Shown here in pieces: positions 1 to 6,542 of a stretch of 63,802 nt of DNA (its first letter is position 1; each line of letters starts with the position of its first letter). Under the pieces are notes generated by a model. The model saw only the letters and a program-made list of their open reading frames with translations. It was not told the DNA's origin and searched no databases. A program made the position numbers and the translations under genes. Origin of the DNA: a virus; IMG/VR virus record IMGVR_UViG_3300042922_000620, positions 1 through 63,802 of that record. One strand, 5' to 3'.

Positions 1-142
1 CCGCCTCGATCTGGTCGACCGGCGCCTCCCACGTGATGACCGCGATGAGGTGCTTCTCGGCGCGGGCCAGGTTGCGGTGCGTGCGTCGCTGCACGTTGGT
101 CATGGGCTTGTCGGGGATGGTCCCGATCAGTGTCTCGTCCAT
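1..142 (-). CDS. Small basic phage protein, 3' end cut by window edge
   Basis: The first 47 codons of a leftward gene are visible; the rest is outside the window. The encoded residues match the first 47 of the complete 65-residue gene at 62930-63127, but the DNA differs at silent positions (for example the ACA CTG codons at the start of the window are ACG CTC in the other copy). The ATG at 140-142 follows the ribosome site GAAGGGA and palindrome copy 159-174. The protein is Arg/Ala-rich and probably helical, with no recognised family. Confidence 0.75.
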   Translation of the reverse strand, partial: MDETLIGTIPDKPMTNVQRRTHRNLARAEKHLIAVITWEAPVDQIEA

Positions 143-158
143 GATGATGTTCCCTTCT

Positions 159-174
159 GTCCCAGGATTGGGAC
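159..174. repeat. Dispersed palindrome copy 1
   Basis: GTCCCAGGATTGGGAC. It sits between the stop of the 57-residue gene and the ribosome site of the next leftward gene. One arm base departs from the consensus GTCCCAANNTTGGGAC. Confidence 0.9.
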
Positions 175-176
175 GG

Positions 177-350
177 TCAGTGCCAGTTGTTGTCGTGGTT
201 GAGGTACGTGCGAGCGAGCACGGCGATGGTGTCGCCGACCTCGACGTCACAGAGGTAGGTGCCGCAGATCTCACAGACCAGACGGAGTTGTCCGTCGACG
301 GACTGCCGGATCTCGGCGCGCTCGAGCAGCGCGTCGGAGGTCTCGTCCAT
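177..350 (-). CDS. 57-residue zinc-ribbon-like protein
   Basis: The protein has an acidic N-terminus and a C-x2-C...C cluster around residues 26-35 (VCEICGTYLCDVEVGD), which suggests a small metal-binding knuckle. The family is not recognised. The ATG at 348-350 lies one base before the TGA of the upstream 135-residue gene, so translation is probably coupled. This gene is absent from the right-end haplotype. Confidence 0.75.
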   Translation of the reverse strand: MDETSDALLERAEIRQSVDGQLRLVCEICGTYLCDVEVGDTIAVLARTYLNHDNNWH

Positions 351-351
351 G

Positions 352-759
352 TCAGTCCTTCCAGGTGCCGGCGAGGATGCCGTCGAACTCGGCGCGCACT
401 CGGGAGTACTCATACGAGATGTCCTGCGAGCGCTGCGCCTCGTACGCGGCTCTGCACAGATCCAGGGTGTAGTCGAAGTCGAAGTCGACGTCCTCGGAAC
501 CCGCTTCTCCGCGGAGGATCTGCGCGATGGTCGCGCCCTCCCATGAGGCGTCGTAGGGCACACCCAATTCCTCGATGAGGGCTGCGCCGAACAGGCACGA
601 GCCGGTCTGTCCCTCGTCTTCCGAGTAGACACACGTGCCACTGTCCTCGTACTCGACGCCTACCGGGGCCTGGTACACGAAGCCGTCGCCGCGCTTGTCG
701 AGCACGGTGTGCACGGCGTCGATGAACTCCTGGCTGGTGATGATGCGCATGATCTTCAT
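352..759 (-). CDS. 135-residue acidic protein of unknown function
   Basis: First gene of the leftmost leftward transcript; promoter 824-852 and palindrome 767-782 lie in its leader. The protein is rich in Asp/Glu, including an EDVDFDFDY stretch near residue 93, and ends in TWKD. No family is recognised. It and its downstream partner occupy the position held by an unrelated 97-residue gene in the right-end haplotype, so this is a swappable cargo slot. Confidence 0.85.
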   Translation of the reverse strand: MKIMRIITSQEFIDAVHTVLDKRGDGFVYQAPVGVEYEDSGTCVYSEDEGQTGSCLFGAALIEELGVPYDASWEGATIAQILRGEAGSEDVDFDFDYTLDLCRAAYEAQRSQDISYEYSRVRAEFDGILAGTWKD

Positions 760-766
760 CCTCTCC

Positions 767-782
767 GTCCCAAGGTTGGGAC
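767..782. repeat. Dispersed palindrome copy 2
   Basis: GTCCCAAGGTTGGGAC, in the 5' leader of the 135-residue gene, about 35 bases downstream of the predicted transcription start. Confidence 0.92.
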
Positions 783-823
783 GCTCATTGACGGCTGCTG
801 CCGTCGCTCATTGACTAGGTAGA

Positions 824-852
824 ACCCTAGCCTAGGTATATCCCAGGGTCAA
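824..852 (-). promoter_or_regulatory. Leftward sigma70-type promoter with CTAGGTA elements
   Basis: Read on the minus strand: TTGACC (852-847), a 17-bp spacer, then TAGGGT (829-824). Three CTAGGTA elements lie at 815-821, 831-838 and 854-861, one over the expected start site, one in the spacer and one upstream of the -35. The architecture matches the promoters at 1976, 59165 and 63525. Confidence 0.65.
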
Positions 853-927
853 GCCTAGGTAGTGACTTGTGCTCACTGAGCCATTCAGAGCACGGGACAA
901 TCTTCGTTGACAGCCGTGCTCACAGTG

Positions 928-1197
928 CTACCTGCGGCGGCGCACCAGGATTCGCCACACGACCGCGCGAGCGTAGTCCCAGTCGTCCCGCGCGAAGTCG
1001 CTACCAGCGTGCCTCGTCTGCATGATCCGCTTCGCACGCTTGGCCTCCCGGAAATCCTCGGGAGTGGCGCCCAGTTCCTGCAGCATGGCCACTTCCCGCT
1101 CGATCGTGTCGACGGATCGGAGTGTGTAGCACGCACCCGCTGGGGTCTCGAGCCACGTCCCAACCTTGGGACGATCTTCGTTGACGGACTCCCTCAT
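928..1197 (-). CDS. 89-residue protein with NED-type N-terminus
   Basis: It starts MRESVNEDRPKVGT, sharing the NED-x-P leader with neighbouring small genes; palindrome 1157-1172 forms codons for RPKVGT. The remainder is charged and probably helical, ending VWRILVRRRR. The start codon overlaps the end of the upstream gene by four bases. The gene is precisely missing from the right-end haplotype. Function unknown. Confidence 0.75.
   Translation of the reverse strand: MRESVNEDRPKVGTWLETPAGACYTLRSVDTIEREVAMLQELGATPEDFREAKRAKRIMQTRHAGSDFARDDWDYARAVVWRILVRRRR
1157..1172. repeat. Dispersed palindrome copy 3, in codons
   Basis: GTCCCAACCTTGGGAC, embedded near the start of the 89-residue gene and read as RPKVGT. 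Confidence 0.9.
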
Positions 1198-1385
1198 CGC
1201 ATCCTCCTGTAGGCGCGGGCCAGGGTCGCCGGCTTGGGGCAGCGGGTGCGACCGAACATGCCCCAGACGTTCTCCTTGATCGTGAGCGGCTTCATCTTCA
1301 CGACCACGTACAGCACGCCGGTCTCGACGTGCTGGAACACGGAACCGAGGGCGATCGGCTGATCTTCGTTGAGCGATTCGGTCAC
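1194..1385 (-). CDS. 63-residue protein with NED-type N-terminus
   Basis: GTG start at 1383-1385 in a GTGA overlap with the upstream stop. N-terminus MTESLNEDQP, then a probable beta-rich core (HVETGVLYVVVKMKPLTIKENV) similar in feel to small DUF-type phage beta-barrels; the family is not recognised. In the right-end haplotype the same gene carries an extra G near codon 47 and reads through into a fused tail. Confidence 0.75.
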   Translation of the reverse strand: MTESLNEDQPIALGSVFQHVETGVLYVVVKMKPLTIKENVWGMFGRTRCPKPATLARAYRRMR

Positions 1386-1507
1386 AGCGCCACCGCCAGG
1401 AGGGCGACGTACCCGACGACCGCAGCGAGCGCGAGCATGCCGAGGGCGACGCGCATGAGAAGGGCGGGACCGGAGATCCGGCGTCGTTCGTTGAGCGGTT
1501 CATTCAT
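1382..1507 (-). CDS. 41-residue single-pass membrane protein
   Basis: A short peptide beginning MNEPLNERRR (third member of the NED/NER leader group), followed by one hydrophobic helix of about 22 residues rich in Ala, Val and Leu. Starts and stops overlap both neighbours (ATGA/GTGA), which supports it as a real gene despite its size. Probably inserted in the host membrane; role unknown. Confidence 0.65.
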   Translation of the reverse strand: MNEPLNERRRISGPALLMRVALGMLALAAVVGYVALLAVAL

Positions 1508-1647
1508 GGCATTCCTCCTGCGATGATGGCGGCGACTACCCAGACCGGGGCGCCGGTGATGAGGGCGAGTGTGGTGCACAGCGCGGACGCCTGCAGCCTG
1601 TCCCACCTGGTTCTGTCCCAGGATTGGGACGATGCCCGGGCGGTCAT
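1504..1647 (-). CDS. 47-residue small membrane protein
   Basis: ATG at 1645-1647 overlaps the stop of the 85-residue gene, and its TGA overlaps the next start. After about 20 polar residues there is one hydrophobic helix (ALITGAPVWVVAAIIAGG) at the C-terminus. Palindrome 1615-1630 falls within its first codons and is read as SQSWD. Function unknown. Confidence 0.6.
   Translation of the reverse strand: MTARASSQSWDRTRWDRLQASALCTTLALITGAPVWVVAAIIAGGMP
1615..1630. repeat. Dispersed palindrome copy 4, in codons
   Basis: GTCCCAGGATTGGGAC, within the start of the 47-residue membrane-protein gene. Confidence 0.9.
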
Positions 1648-1901
1648 GGCGAGACCTCGACGACTCCGTCGACTCCCAGGTCGATGACGTCGTTCCCGCG
1701 CCCGTTACCCATCGTGTCGGCATCCCAGTAGCAACCGGTCGAGTCTTCTGTGGGACACGGGGCGAGTCCGCCCGTGCGGTCATAGATCGCCGCGGCCCAT
1801 GCCAGCATGGCGACGATGACCAGGCAGAGCGCGACGACGACGATGACGCGATCCCAGCGGATCCGGTAGCGGACACTGACGCCGTTCCGATGCATGGCCA
1901 T
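1644..1901 (-). CDS. 85-residue single-pass membrane protein
   Basis: First gene after the leftward promoter 1976-2004. A short basic N-terminus is followed by a strong transmembrane helix (about residues 19-38, VIVVVALCLVIVAMLAWAAAI) and a polar Gly/Asp-rich outer part with two cysteines (CPTEDSTGC). Topology suggests an N-in anchor with an exported domain. A second in-frame ATG exists six bases downstream. Confidence 0.75.
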   Translation of the reverse strand: MAMHRNGVSVRYRIRWDRVIVVVALCLVIVAMLAWAAAIYDRTGGLAPCPTEDSTGCYWDADTMGNGRGNDVIDLGVDGVVEVSP

Positions 1902-1919
1902 GGCCTCATTCCTCTCTGC

Positions 1920-1935
1920 ATCCCAATCTTGGGAC
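1920..1935. repeat. Dispersed palindrome copy 5
   Basis: ATCCCAATCTTGGGAC, in the leader between the promoter at 1976-2004 and the start at 1901. Confidence 0.9.
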
Positions 1936-1975
1936 GCCGGTCAACATGCCGACGGTCTGTCAGGCACTAGGTAAT

Positions 1976-2004
1976 ACTCTATCGTAGGTGTGTTCGAGGG
2001 TCAA
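1976..2004 (-). promoter_or_regulatory. Leftward promoter of the divergent control region
   Basis: Minus strand: TTGACC (2004-1999), 17-bp spacer, TAGAGT (1981-1976). A CTAGGTA element (1968-1974) covers the expected start site and a related CGTAGGTG lies in the spacer. It should drive the small membrane-protein operon 1901-928. Confidence 0.7.
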
Positions 2005-2057
2005 TCGCGGATTCCGCGTAATCCCGGGGCGCGCGCATGCCGGCATCGATGGTCGCC

Positions 2058-2073
2058 GTCCCAATCTTGGGAC
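2058..2073. repeat. Dispersed palindrome copy 6
   Basis: GTCCCAATCTTGGGAC, midway between the divergent promoters at 1976-2004 and 2102-2130. Confidence 0.92.
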
Positions 2074-2101
2074 ACCTCGACACGCCCACACCTAGGTAGG
2101 C

Positions 2102-2130
2102 TTGACACCTAGTCCACCTAGGCATAGTGT
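2102..2130 (+). promoter_or_regulatory. Rightward promoter of the divergent control region
   Basis: TTGACA (2102-2107), 17-bp spacer, TAGTGT (2125-2130). CCTAGGTA at 2091-2098 lies just upstream of the -35; CCTAGTCC and CCTAGGCA lie inside the spacer. It points at the gene starting at 2196, so that gene may be autoregulated. Confidence 0.7.
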
Positions 2131-2195
2131 GTACGTAGTACGACGGATCAGCCGCCGGACACTCACAGCCCGACAGGGCAGAACGGAACGAAGAA

Positions 2196-2960
2196 ATGGC
2201 ACGCAAGAACACCACCCAGGTCGAGACGACGAACTCCCGCGCGGTCGAGGTCACGAAGCGCGGCTTGGGCATCGTCACCTCCCTCGTGAAGACGTTCACC
2301 ACGTCCGACACGATCCACGTGCGCCGGGCCCGCTACGTCGGCGCGCTGGTGGAAGCGGGGTTCTCCGTCTCGCAGATCGACTCCATCGTCCGCGCCCACC
2401 ACGGCGTCGTCCCCGGGCTGAACCGCTCCAGCATCGGTCGCTACCGCGTCGTGTACGTGCAGTCCACGCGCGAGGACGTGAGCGGCGCACTCACCACTGA
2501 CGACGCCCGCGCGGCAGTCGTCGGAGCGTTCGCACGTCTGTCGGTCAAGTCCGCCGAACTGGTCACCCGCGCGGCCGACGAGATCGCGAAAGCGAAAGGA
2601 TCGGCGCACGCCGTCGAGATCGCCGAATCCCACGTCCGCGCGCTCAACGATGCCGAATCGGGCGCGGCCGTCGCGGAACTGCAGGGCGCGGCGAAGGAGA
2701 CCGCGCGCCCCGTCGCCGGAACCGCGGACGTGTCCGCCAAGGGTGAGGCCGACGAGAACACCACGGCAGAACTCGCGAAGGCCGACGTCGCCGCCCCGCT
2801 CAAGGCCGTCGGCACGTCCGCCCTCATCGCGGAACTCGCGAGCCGCTACGCGGGCACCCGCGCCAGCGTGCACCCCGATGACGCGGAAGCGCTCACCGCT
2901 CTGCTCTCGCGCGTCGAGGCTCTCGTGACCGGAGGTCGCGTCGCGAGCAAGCGCCGCTGA
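2196..2960 (+). CDS. 254-residue possible DNA-binding regulator
   Basis: Single-gene rightward transcript from promoter 2102-2130, ended by hairpin 2982-3012. Residues about 45-80 (VGALVEAGFSVSQIDSIV, later LNRSSIGRY) have the spacing of a helix-turn-helix; the centre is Ala/Glu-rich and helical, and the C-terminus is basic (ASKRR). I do not recognise a family. Its position alone between two divergent promoters packed with operator-like elements makes a repressor or silencer role plausible, but that is inference. The upstream GAACGAAGAA is a weak ribosome site. Confidence 0.85.
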   Translation: MARKNTTQVETTNSRAVEVTKRGLGIVTSLVKTFTTSDTIHVRRARYVGALVEAGFSVSQIDSIVRAHHGVVPGLNRSSIGRYRVVYVQSTREDVSGALTTDDARAAVVGAFARLSVKSAELVTRAADEIAKAKGSAHAVEIAESHVRALNDAESGAAVAELQGAAKETARPVAGTADVSAKGEADENTTAELAKADVAAPLKAVGTSALIAELASRYAGTRASVHPDDAEALTALLSRVEALVTGGRVASKRR

Positions 2961-2981
2961 CCTCGCGCACGCGCATCACTC

Positions 2982-3012
2982 AGGGGCCCCTGCCACATCG
3001 GTAGGGGCCCCT
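2982..3012 (+). terminator. Hairpin after the regulator gene
   Basis: Two copies of the self-complementary AGGGGCCCCT (2982-2991 and 3003-3012) pair across an 11-base loop. Only a short pyrimidine tail (CTTGC) follows, so termination efficiency is uncertain. Confidence 0.6.
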
Positions 3013-3499
3013 CTTGCGTGCCAGCACAGCGGCCTACAGACGTGATGTGAGGGGGAGAACGGAGCCCGCCTGTCTCCTCACGTGCCAGCGCCATTCTGTG
3101 ACGTGAGAGGGGCGCTGGACAGTCGCAGGGCGCACGCCGTGCACATGGTGCGGGAGGGGGGTACCCTGCCCGTTTCGGTTCGGTTGCCCTGTAGGGGACG
3201 CTCTCCGTCGCCGTGCATGGGCGGAGGTGGGGTGCACCATCGTATGACAGTGATCGGGGTCTACCACCGTATGACAGAAAAAAAGTGAGCATCACAGCGC
3301 TGCCGGACCCCCAGGAGGAAGGTGAAGTTAGGGGGACAGGACAGACAAGGGAAAGATTCACCGTATACGGGTCCTTTCGGGGGCCTGACCAGGGCTTTTG
3401 TCCCGAAACAGACCTTATCCGTTTGGAATACACCGTGTACTCCGGATGGATAACAAGTATTACCCATATGGAGTAGGAATCTGGGGTATCCTCTAGCGT
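3013..3499. other. Non-coding region with short repeats and palindromes
   Basis: No convincing gene in about 490 bases. Visible elements: an imperfect hairpin (CCAGCGCC at about 3085 with GGCGCTGG at about 3111), the direct repeat CGTATGACAG at about 3240, 3268 and 3497 (the last includes the start codon at 3500), the palindrome CCGTATACGG near 3361, and a related ACACCGTGTAC near 3429. Candidate roles are control region, origin or packaging site; none is proven. Confidence 0.5.
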
Positions 3500-3676
3500 A
3501 TGACAGAGATCACCAGCCCGGAGGTGACCATCACCGCCGAGGACCTCGAATTCGTCCCTGCCCGCCCGTATCTGGCGCGGCACGCCTGCGGCGTGGTCAT
3601 TGCCGGTGTGGGTGCCGACATGCACGACGCGATCGTGGAGCACACGGCCGTCTGCGAAGAAGGGACCGCCGAGTGA
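3500..3676 (+). CDS. 58-residue His/Cys-containing protein
   Basis: First gene of the rightward run 3500-8360. It starts MTEITSPEV and contains a motif-like region with residues C, H and H spaced as in small zinc fingers (ARHACGVVIAG, later MHDAIVEH and a final VCEE). No clear Shine-Dalgarno is present. The stop overlaps the GTG of the next gene. Function unknown. Confidence 0.6.
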   Translation: MTEITSPEVTITAEDLEFVPARPYLARHACGVVIAGVGADMHDAIVEHTAVCEEGTAE

Positions 3677-3816
3677 GGACCTGCGACGAGCGAGGCTGCA
3701 ACATCCCCGAGCACTGGCTGGTCGCCGGAGACGAGTACGAGCAGCGCTTCGTCCACGTGGGGCCGTGCCCGGTGCCCGCGAATCACCAAGAAGGGAACAC
3801 CGATGGGAACGACTAA
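3673..3816 (+). CDS. 47-residue Cys/His protein
   Basis: GTG start overlapping the previous TGA (GTGA). Short protein with CDERGC near the N-terminus and HVGPCPVP later, compatible with a small metal site. Its end overlaps the next ATG by 14 bases. Function unknown. Confidence 0.6.
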   Translation: MRTCDERGCNIPEHWLVAGDEYEQRFVHVGPCPVPANHQEGNTDGND

Positions 3817-3976
3817 GCCACTGCACCCCGACTGCGAGGGCGGCATCTTCTGCCCCGTCGAAGGTCACGTCGAGCGCATCACCAAGGGCGGCGGCCGGTT
3901 TACGATCCGACACATCCCGCTCACGCGCGGCCAGGACAGAGAACTCGACCGCCGACGGGAGGCGAAGAACGAATGA
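3803..3976 (+). CDS. 57-residue protein of unknown function
   Basis: ATG start preceded by GAAGGGA. HPDCEGGIFCPVEGHVER at residues 8-25 places two Cys and two His in a likely metal site; the C-terminus is strongly basic (RELDRRREAKNE). ATGA overlap with the following gene. Possibly a nucleic-acid-binding peptide. Confidence 0.6.
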   Translation: MGTTKPLHPDCEGGIFCPVEGHVERITKGGGRFTIRHIPLTRGQDRELDRRREAKNE

Positions 3977-4308
3977 CTGAGCGACTGCCGGCGACCGTCA
4001 AGGCGGCGATGAGTGGAGCCGACGTGCTCGTGGTCCGCCGCAACCACCAGGTCGCCCGCGACGCGATGAATACCCACCAGCGGATCATCACGTCGCTGGG
4101 TCACGGCGTGACCTTCTCCACCACCCATGGCCAGATGCAGATCCGCTTCCTCAGCGGCGGCCGGATCACCTACATGTCGGCCCATGGCGCCGACGAGCGC
4201 GTGCGCGGCATGTCGGTTGACGTCATCGACGACGCCGGGTGGCTCGACGACCACACCCGCGCCCTCATCCAGAAACGACCGACCCTCTCGAACGGAGCCA
4301 CCTCATGA
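3973..4308 (+). CDS. 111-residue terminase-like ATPase fragment
   Basis: Residues about 60-95 resemble the Walker B side of large-terminase or helicase motors: RFLSGGRITYMSAHGADER, then VRGMSVDVIDDAGWLDD, comparable to the usual GLS-x-D-x-VIDEA. The catalytic DEA is replaced by DDA and there is no P-loop, so on its own it should not hydrolyse ATP. The true large terminase is at 9469-10956. It may be a decayed duplicate or a partner that mimics the motor core. Confidence 0.75.
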   Translation: MTERLPATVKAAMSGADVLVVRRNHQVARDAMNTHQRIITSLGHGVTFSTTHGQMQIRFLSGGRITYMSAHGADERVRGMSVDVIDDAGWLDDHTRALIQKRPTLSNGATS

Positions 4309-4493
4309 GCAATGCCAGACAGCAGAGATCCGAAGCCCGCGCTCGCCTGCGCGAGATCTTCGACACCATCGAGCAGCACATCGACGAAGGCGTGATCGAA
4401 GACCCCGAGGTCGTCCCGGCCTACCGCATGCTCATTCAGGATGGCCGTCTGATCGTGCAACACAGCGATCGCAGCGAAGGGAGAATCTGGTGA
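4305..4493 (+). CDS. 62-residue helical protein
   Basis: ATGA overlap with the previous gene. The N-terminal half is basic and helical (MSNARQQRSEARARLREIF), the second half acidic then mixed. Its end overlaps the GTG start of the next gene. No family recognised. Confidence 0.7.
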   Translation: MSNARQQRSEARARLREIFDTIEQHIDEGVIEDPEVVPAYRMLIQDGRLIVQHSDRSEGRIW

Positions 4494-5083
4494 GCACTAC
4501 CGCCCACCTGGTTGTCCAGGCCGCCGACCTCAAGACGCTGCGCGAGACGCTGTGCATGGCGCAGGGATACATACCTGATCGGCCGCGCGGATGGGCCGCG
4601 CGTGCGCGCAGCGTCGACCGCCTCATCGCTGAGATCGATCGCAACCGACCGCTCGGCCCCGATGGCACCCACGGCGACCGGCACACCGACACCTGCGGCT
4701 GCGAGGACAAGAACGTCGTCGCCACCTCCGACGACTTCGACCCGCCGCTGAGTCGCCGCCAGGCCGAGCAAGTCCAGGAGGTCATCAACGAGTCGCTGCG
4801 TCGCGACCGCGCTTCGCGCGGAGTGACCATCGAGCCCGGCGAGCACGGTGTCGGCCATAACCGCTCGTGCGTCTGCTGGCAGCAGCGGCATGCTTGTGGG
4901 TGCTACCTGTGGGACCGGGACTGCCCGGAGTTCACGCAGGCGTCCCTCGAGAAGCCAACGGTCGTCGCCGAGGCGCTCGACGCCATCGAATCCCGCGACT
5001 ACTACGAGGCGAAGCCGCACAAGGCGGCGCGAGACCTCGAGCACGTTCGCGAGATCCTCGAGCGAGTAGCGGGTGTGTCATGA
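4490..5083 (+). CDS. 197-residue Cys-rich protein
   Basis: GTG start in a GTGA overlap. Two cysteine clusters are visible: CGCED near residue 65, and SCVCWQQRHACGCYLWDRDC at about residues 128-147, typical of bound zinc. The C-terminal 50 residues are charged and helical. Family not recognised; unusually long for this run of tiny genes. Confidence 0.75.
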   Translation: MSTTAHLVVQAADLKTLRETLCMAQGYIPDRPRGWAARARSVDRLIAEIDRNRPLGPDGTHGDRHTDTCGCEDKNVVATSDDFDPPLSRRQAEQVQEVINESLRRDRASRGVTIEPGEHGVGHNRSCVCWQQRHACGCYLWDRDCPEFTQASLEKPTVVAEALDAIESRDYYEAKPHKAARDLEHVREILERVAGVS

Positions 5084-5256
5084 GGTGGGTCGGCAAGCGC
5101 TCACTCAAGGGCGGTCGCCTCGAGATCGGCCGAGTCTGGCTGACCTGGGGCGGATGGAGAGTCGCCTGGCCGCTGCGTGTGCAGTTCCGAATCGGTCGAG
5201 CGCGGGTCTTCTTCGTCGGCCCGATCGCCGTCTTCGTCCAAGGGGGTGCGCGATGA
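5080..5256 (+). CDS. 58-residue basic Trp-rich protein
   Basis: ATGA overlap with the previous gene. The sequence alternates Arg/Gly with Trp and Val (VWLTWGGWRVAWPLRVQF), predicting a small beta-barrel rather than a helix, and ends in a hydrophobic strand before the stop. Possible peripheral membrane or nucleic-acid-binding protein. Function unknown. Confidence 0.65.
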   Translation: MRWVGKRSLKGGRLEIGRVWLTWGGWRVAWPLRVQFRIGRARVFFVGPIAVFVQGGAR

Positions 5257-5468
5257 AGGTCCAGCAGATCCGCGACGGCATCCGCATCCGCCGCCGCATG
5301 TTCACGCCGGAGTCCGCTCACCTGAACGTGGACTACCCGGAGTCGGCGCGGCTCGCGCTGTCGGAGGCCATGCATCGCAAGATCGTGCGCAACACCGGGC
5401 CCGCGAAGATGGCGCGGACGCGCGGACCTCGCCTGCGCCGGATGACGGTGAGAGTGCCATGGCTCTGA
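5253..5468 (+). CDS. 71-residue basic protein
   Basis: ATGA overlap with the previous stop. Very basic at both ends (IRDGIRIRRRM and TRGPRLRRMTVR), with a helical middle. A DNA- or RNA-binding role is possible from charge alone; no family is recognised. Ends 10 bases into the next gene. Confidence 0.65.
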   Translation: MKVQQIRDGIRIRRRMFTPESAHLNVDYPESARLALSEAMHRKIVRNTGPAKMARTRGPRLRRMTVRVPWL

Positions 5469-5611
5469 TAGGACTGGCGCTCTCACCGGGCGACGCGGCC
5501 GCACTGCTCACCGCCATCGAGTTCTCTGAGCCGTTCCTCAACGAGGCAGAGGTCGAGCGCGTGGGACGCATCCGCGCAGCACTGCGCGCCGAGATCAACG
5601 ACGCGACGTGA
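5459..5611 (+). CDS. 50-residue helical protein
   Basis: ATG at 5459 inside the end of the previous gene; stop overlaps the GTG at 5608. Two likely helices separated by a short turn (LSPGDAAALLTAIEFSEPFLNEAEVERVGRIR). Similar tiny two-helix proteins are common in actinophage early regions. Function unknown. Confidence 0.6.
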   Translation: MALIGLALSPGDAAALLTAIEFSEPFLNEAEVERVGRIRAALRAEINDAT

Positions 5612-6084
5612 AGCAGCCGGACAATGTCACGTCGATCGCGCGTCTCCGCGGCAAGGTCGACGAGACGGGACAGACCGTATCCATCGACGCGCCTCGCAGG
5701 CGTAAGCGCAAGAAGGGATGGAGGGATCGCGTGGGACTGATCGACCTGGGCCTCATGTCGAGGCTCGACCTGAACGGCTCCGAGTGGCGTGTGCTCTCGA
5801 CCGTCATGGCGTGCGTCCCCGAGAAGGGCGGATCGGAGGCATTCTGCACGCTGCAGGAGATCGCCGACCGCCACGAGATCCCGCTCTCGAGCGTGTCACG
5901 GGCGATGAAGTCGCTGCGCGATCGCCGCATCATCATGAAGAACGACCGCCGCATCGGCCGCTGGCACGTCAACGCCTGGCTGATGTACAACGGCGACTTC
6001 GACTCGTGGAACGTCGAAGCCGAGCAAGACCCCGAGCCGATCTGGTCGCGGGGTGTGGATGCCATGACAGGAGAGATCAAGTGA
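5608..6084 (+). CDS. Winged-helix protein, replication-initiator-like
   Basis: GTG start in a GTGA overlap, 158 residues. A basic stretch (RRRKRKKGW, about 31-39) precedes a winged helix-turn-helix at about 52-115: SEWRVLSTVM, then LQEIADRHEIPLSSVSRAMK and SLRDRRIIMKN. This arrangement is shared by phage or plasmid initiators and MarR-like regulators. The C-terminal 40 residues are acidic. Either an origin-binding protein or a regulator of the rightward operon; the sequence does not decide which. Confidence 0.75.
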   Translation: MKQPDNVTSIARLRGKVDETGQTVSIDAPRRRKRKKGWRDRVGLIDLGLMSRLDLNGSEWRVLSTVMACVPEKGGSEAFCTLQEIADRHEIPLSSVSRAMKSLRDRRIIMKNDRRIGRWHVNAWLMYNGDFDSWNVEAEQDPEPIWSRGVDAMTGEIK

Positions 6085-6542
6085 CCACGTATGCCAGTAA
6101 GACCGACGTCTCGAGCGACCGCAGTCGCAACGAGATCGAGACCACCCTGCGGCGCTACGGCGCCGACGAGTTCGGCTACATGAGCGGCCGCGACCGTGCC
6201 CAGGTGGCGTTCTCGTACAAGAACCTCCGGGTGCGCTTCGTCCTGCCGATGCCCGACCCGCAGGACCGGGAGTTCACCCACCACAGCCGCGGCGTGCGTA
6301 CGGCGTCGGCGCGGGATGCCGCGTACGAGCAGGCGGTGCGGCAGAAGTGGCGCGCGCTCGCCCTCGTGGTGAAGGCGAAGTTGGAGGCGGTCGAGTCCGG
6401 CATCTCCACCTTCGAGGAGGAGTTCTTCGCGCACCTGGTGCTGCCCGGCGGCCAGACGGTGTTCGAGTCCGTCGCTGGCCAGGTGGACAGCATGATCGCC
6501 AGCGGCCGCCCGGGCTCGCTCATGATCGAGGCGGCGTCATGA
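6081..6542 (+). CDS. 153-residue conserved-type phage protein
   Basis: GTG start in a GTGA overlap. The N-terminal half reads LRRYGADEFGYMSGRDRAQVAF, then VRFVLPMPD, a pattern I recognise from uncharacterised actinophage proteins; the C-terminal half is a helical domain with FEEEFFAHLVLPGGQTV. No catalytic motif is obvious. Lies between a winged-helix gene and a capsid-motif gene. Confidence 0.75.
   Translation: MTTYASKTDVSSDRSRNEIETTLRRYGADEFGYMSGRDRAQVAFSYKNLRVRFVLPMPDPQDREFTHHSRGVRTASARDAAYEQAVRQKWRALALVVKAKLEAVESGISTFEEEFFAHLVLPGGQTVFESVAGQVDSMIASGRPGSLMIEAAS

Larger units (their letters stand above)
1..1374. repeat. Left copy of diverged terminal repeat locus
   Basis: Bases 1-174 align with 62986-63159, 767-925 with 63468-63626, and 1208-1374 with 63635-63802. 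The segments between differ: 177-759 (two genes) is replaced by one unrelated gene at 63162-63455, and 924-1207 (the 89-residue gene) is missing from the right copy. Silent substitutions in the shared parts argue for two natural haplotypes rather than an assembler duplication. Confidence 0.85.

Noticed and set aside
885-923. A 12-codon reading frame ending AVNEDCPVL as a gene
   Set aside because: Too short to support; more likely the relic of a deleted NED-leader gene.
2163-2873. A 236-codon open frame antisense to the regulator gene
   Set aside because: It reads against promoter 2102-2130 and is Gly/Arg-rich with no folded appearance; the plus-strand gene has promoter, terminator and better composition.
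2196-2960. The 254-residue protein as a ParB partner of the parS site
   Set aside because: It lacks the ParB GERRxR-type box and CTP-binding motifs; its HTH-like segment alone is not enough.
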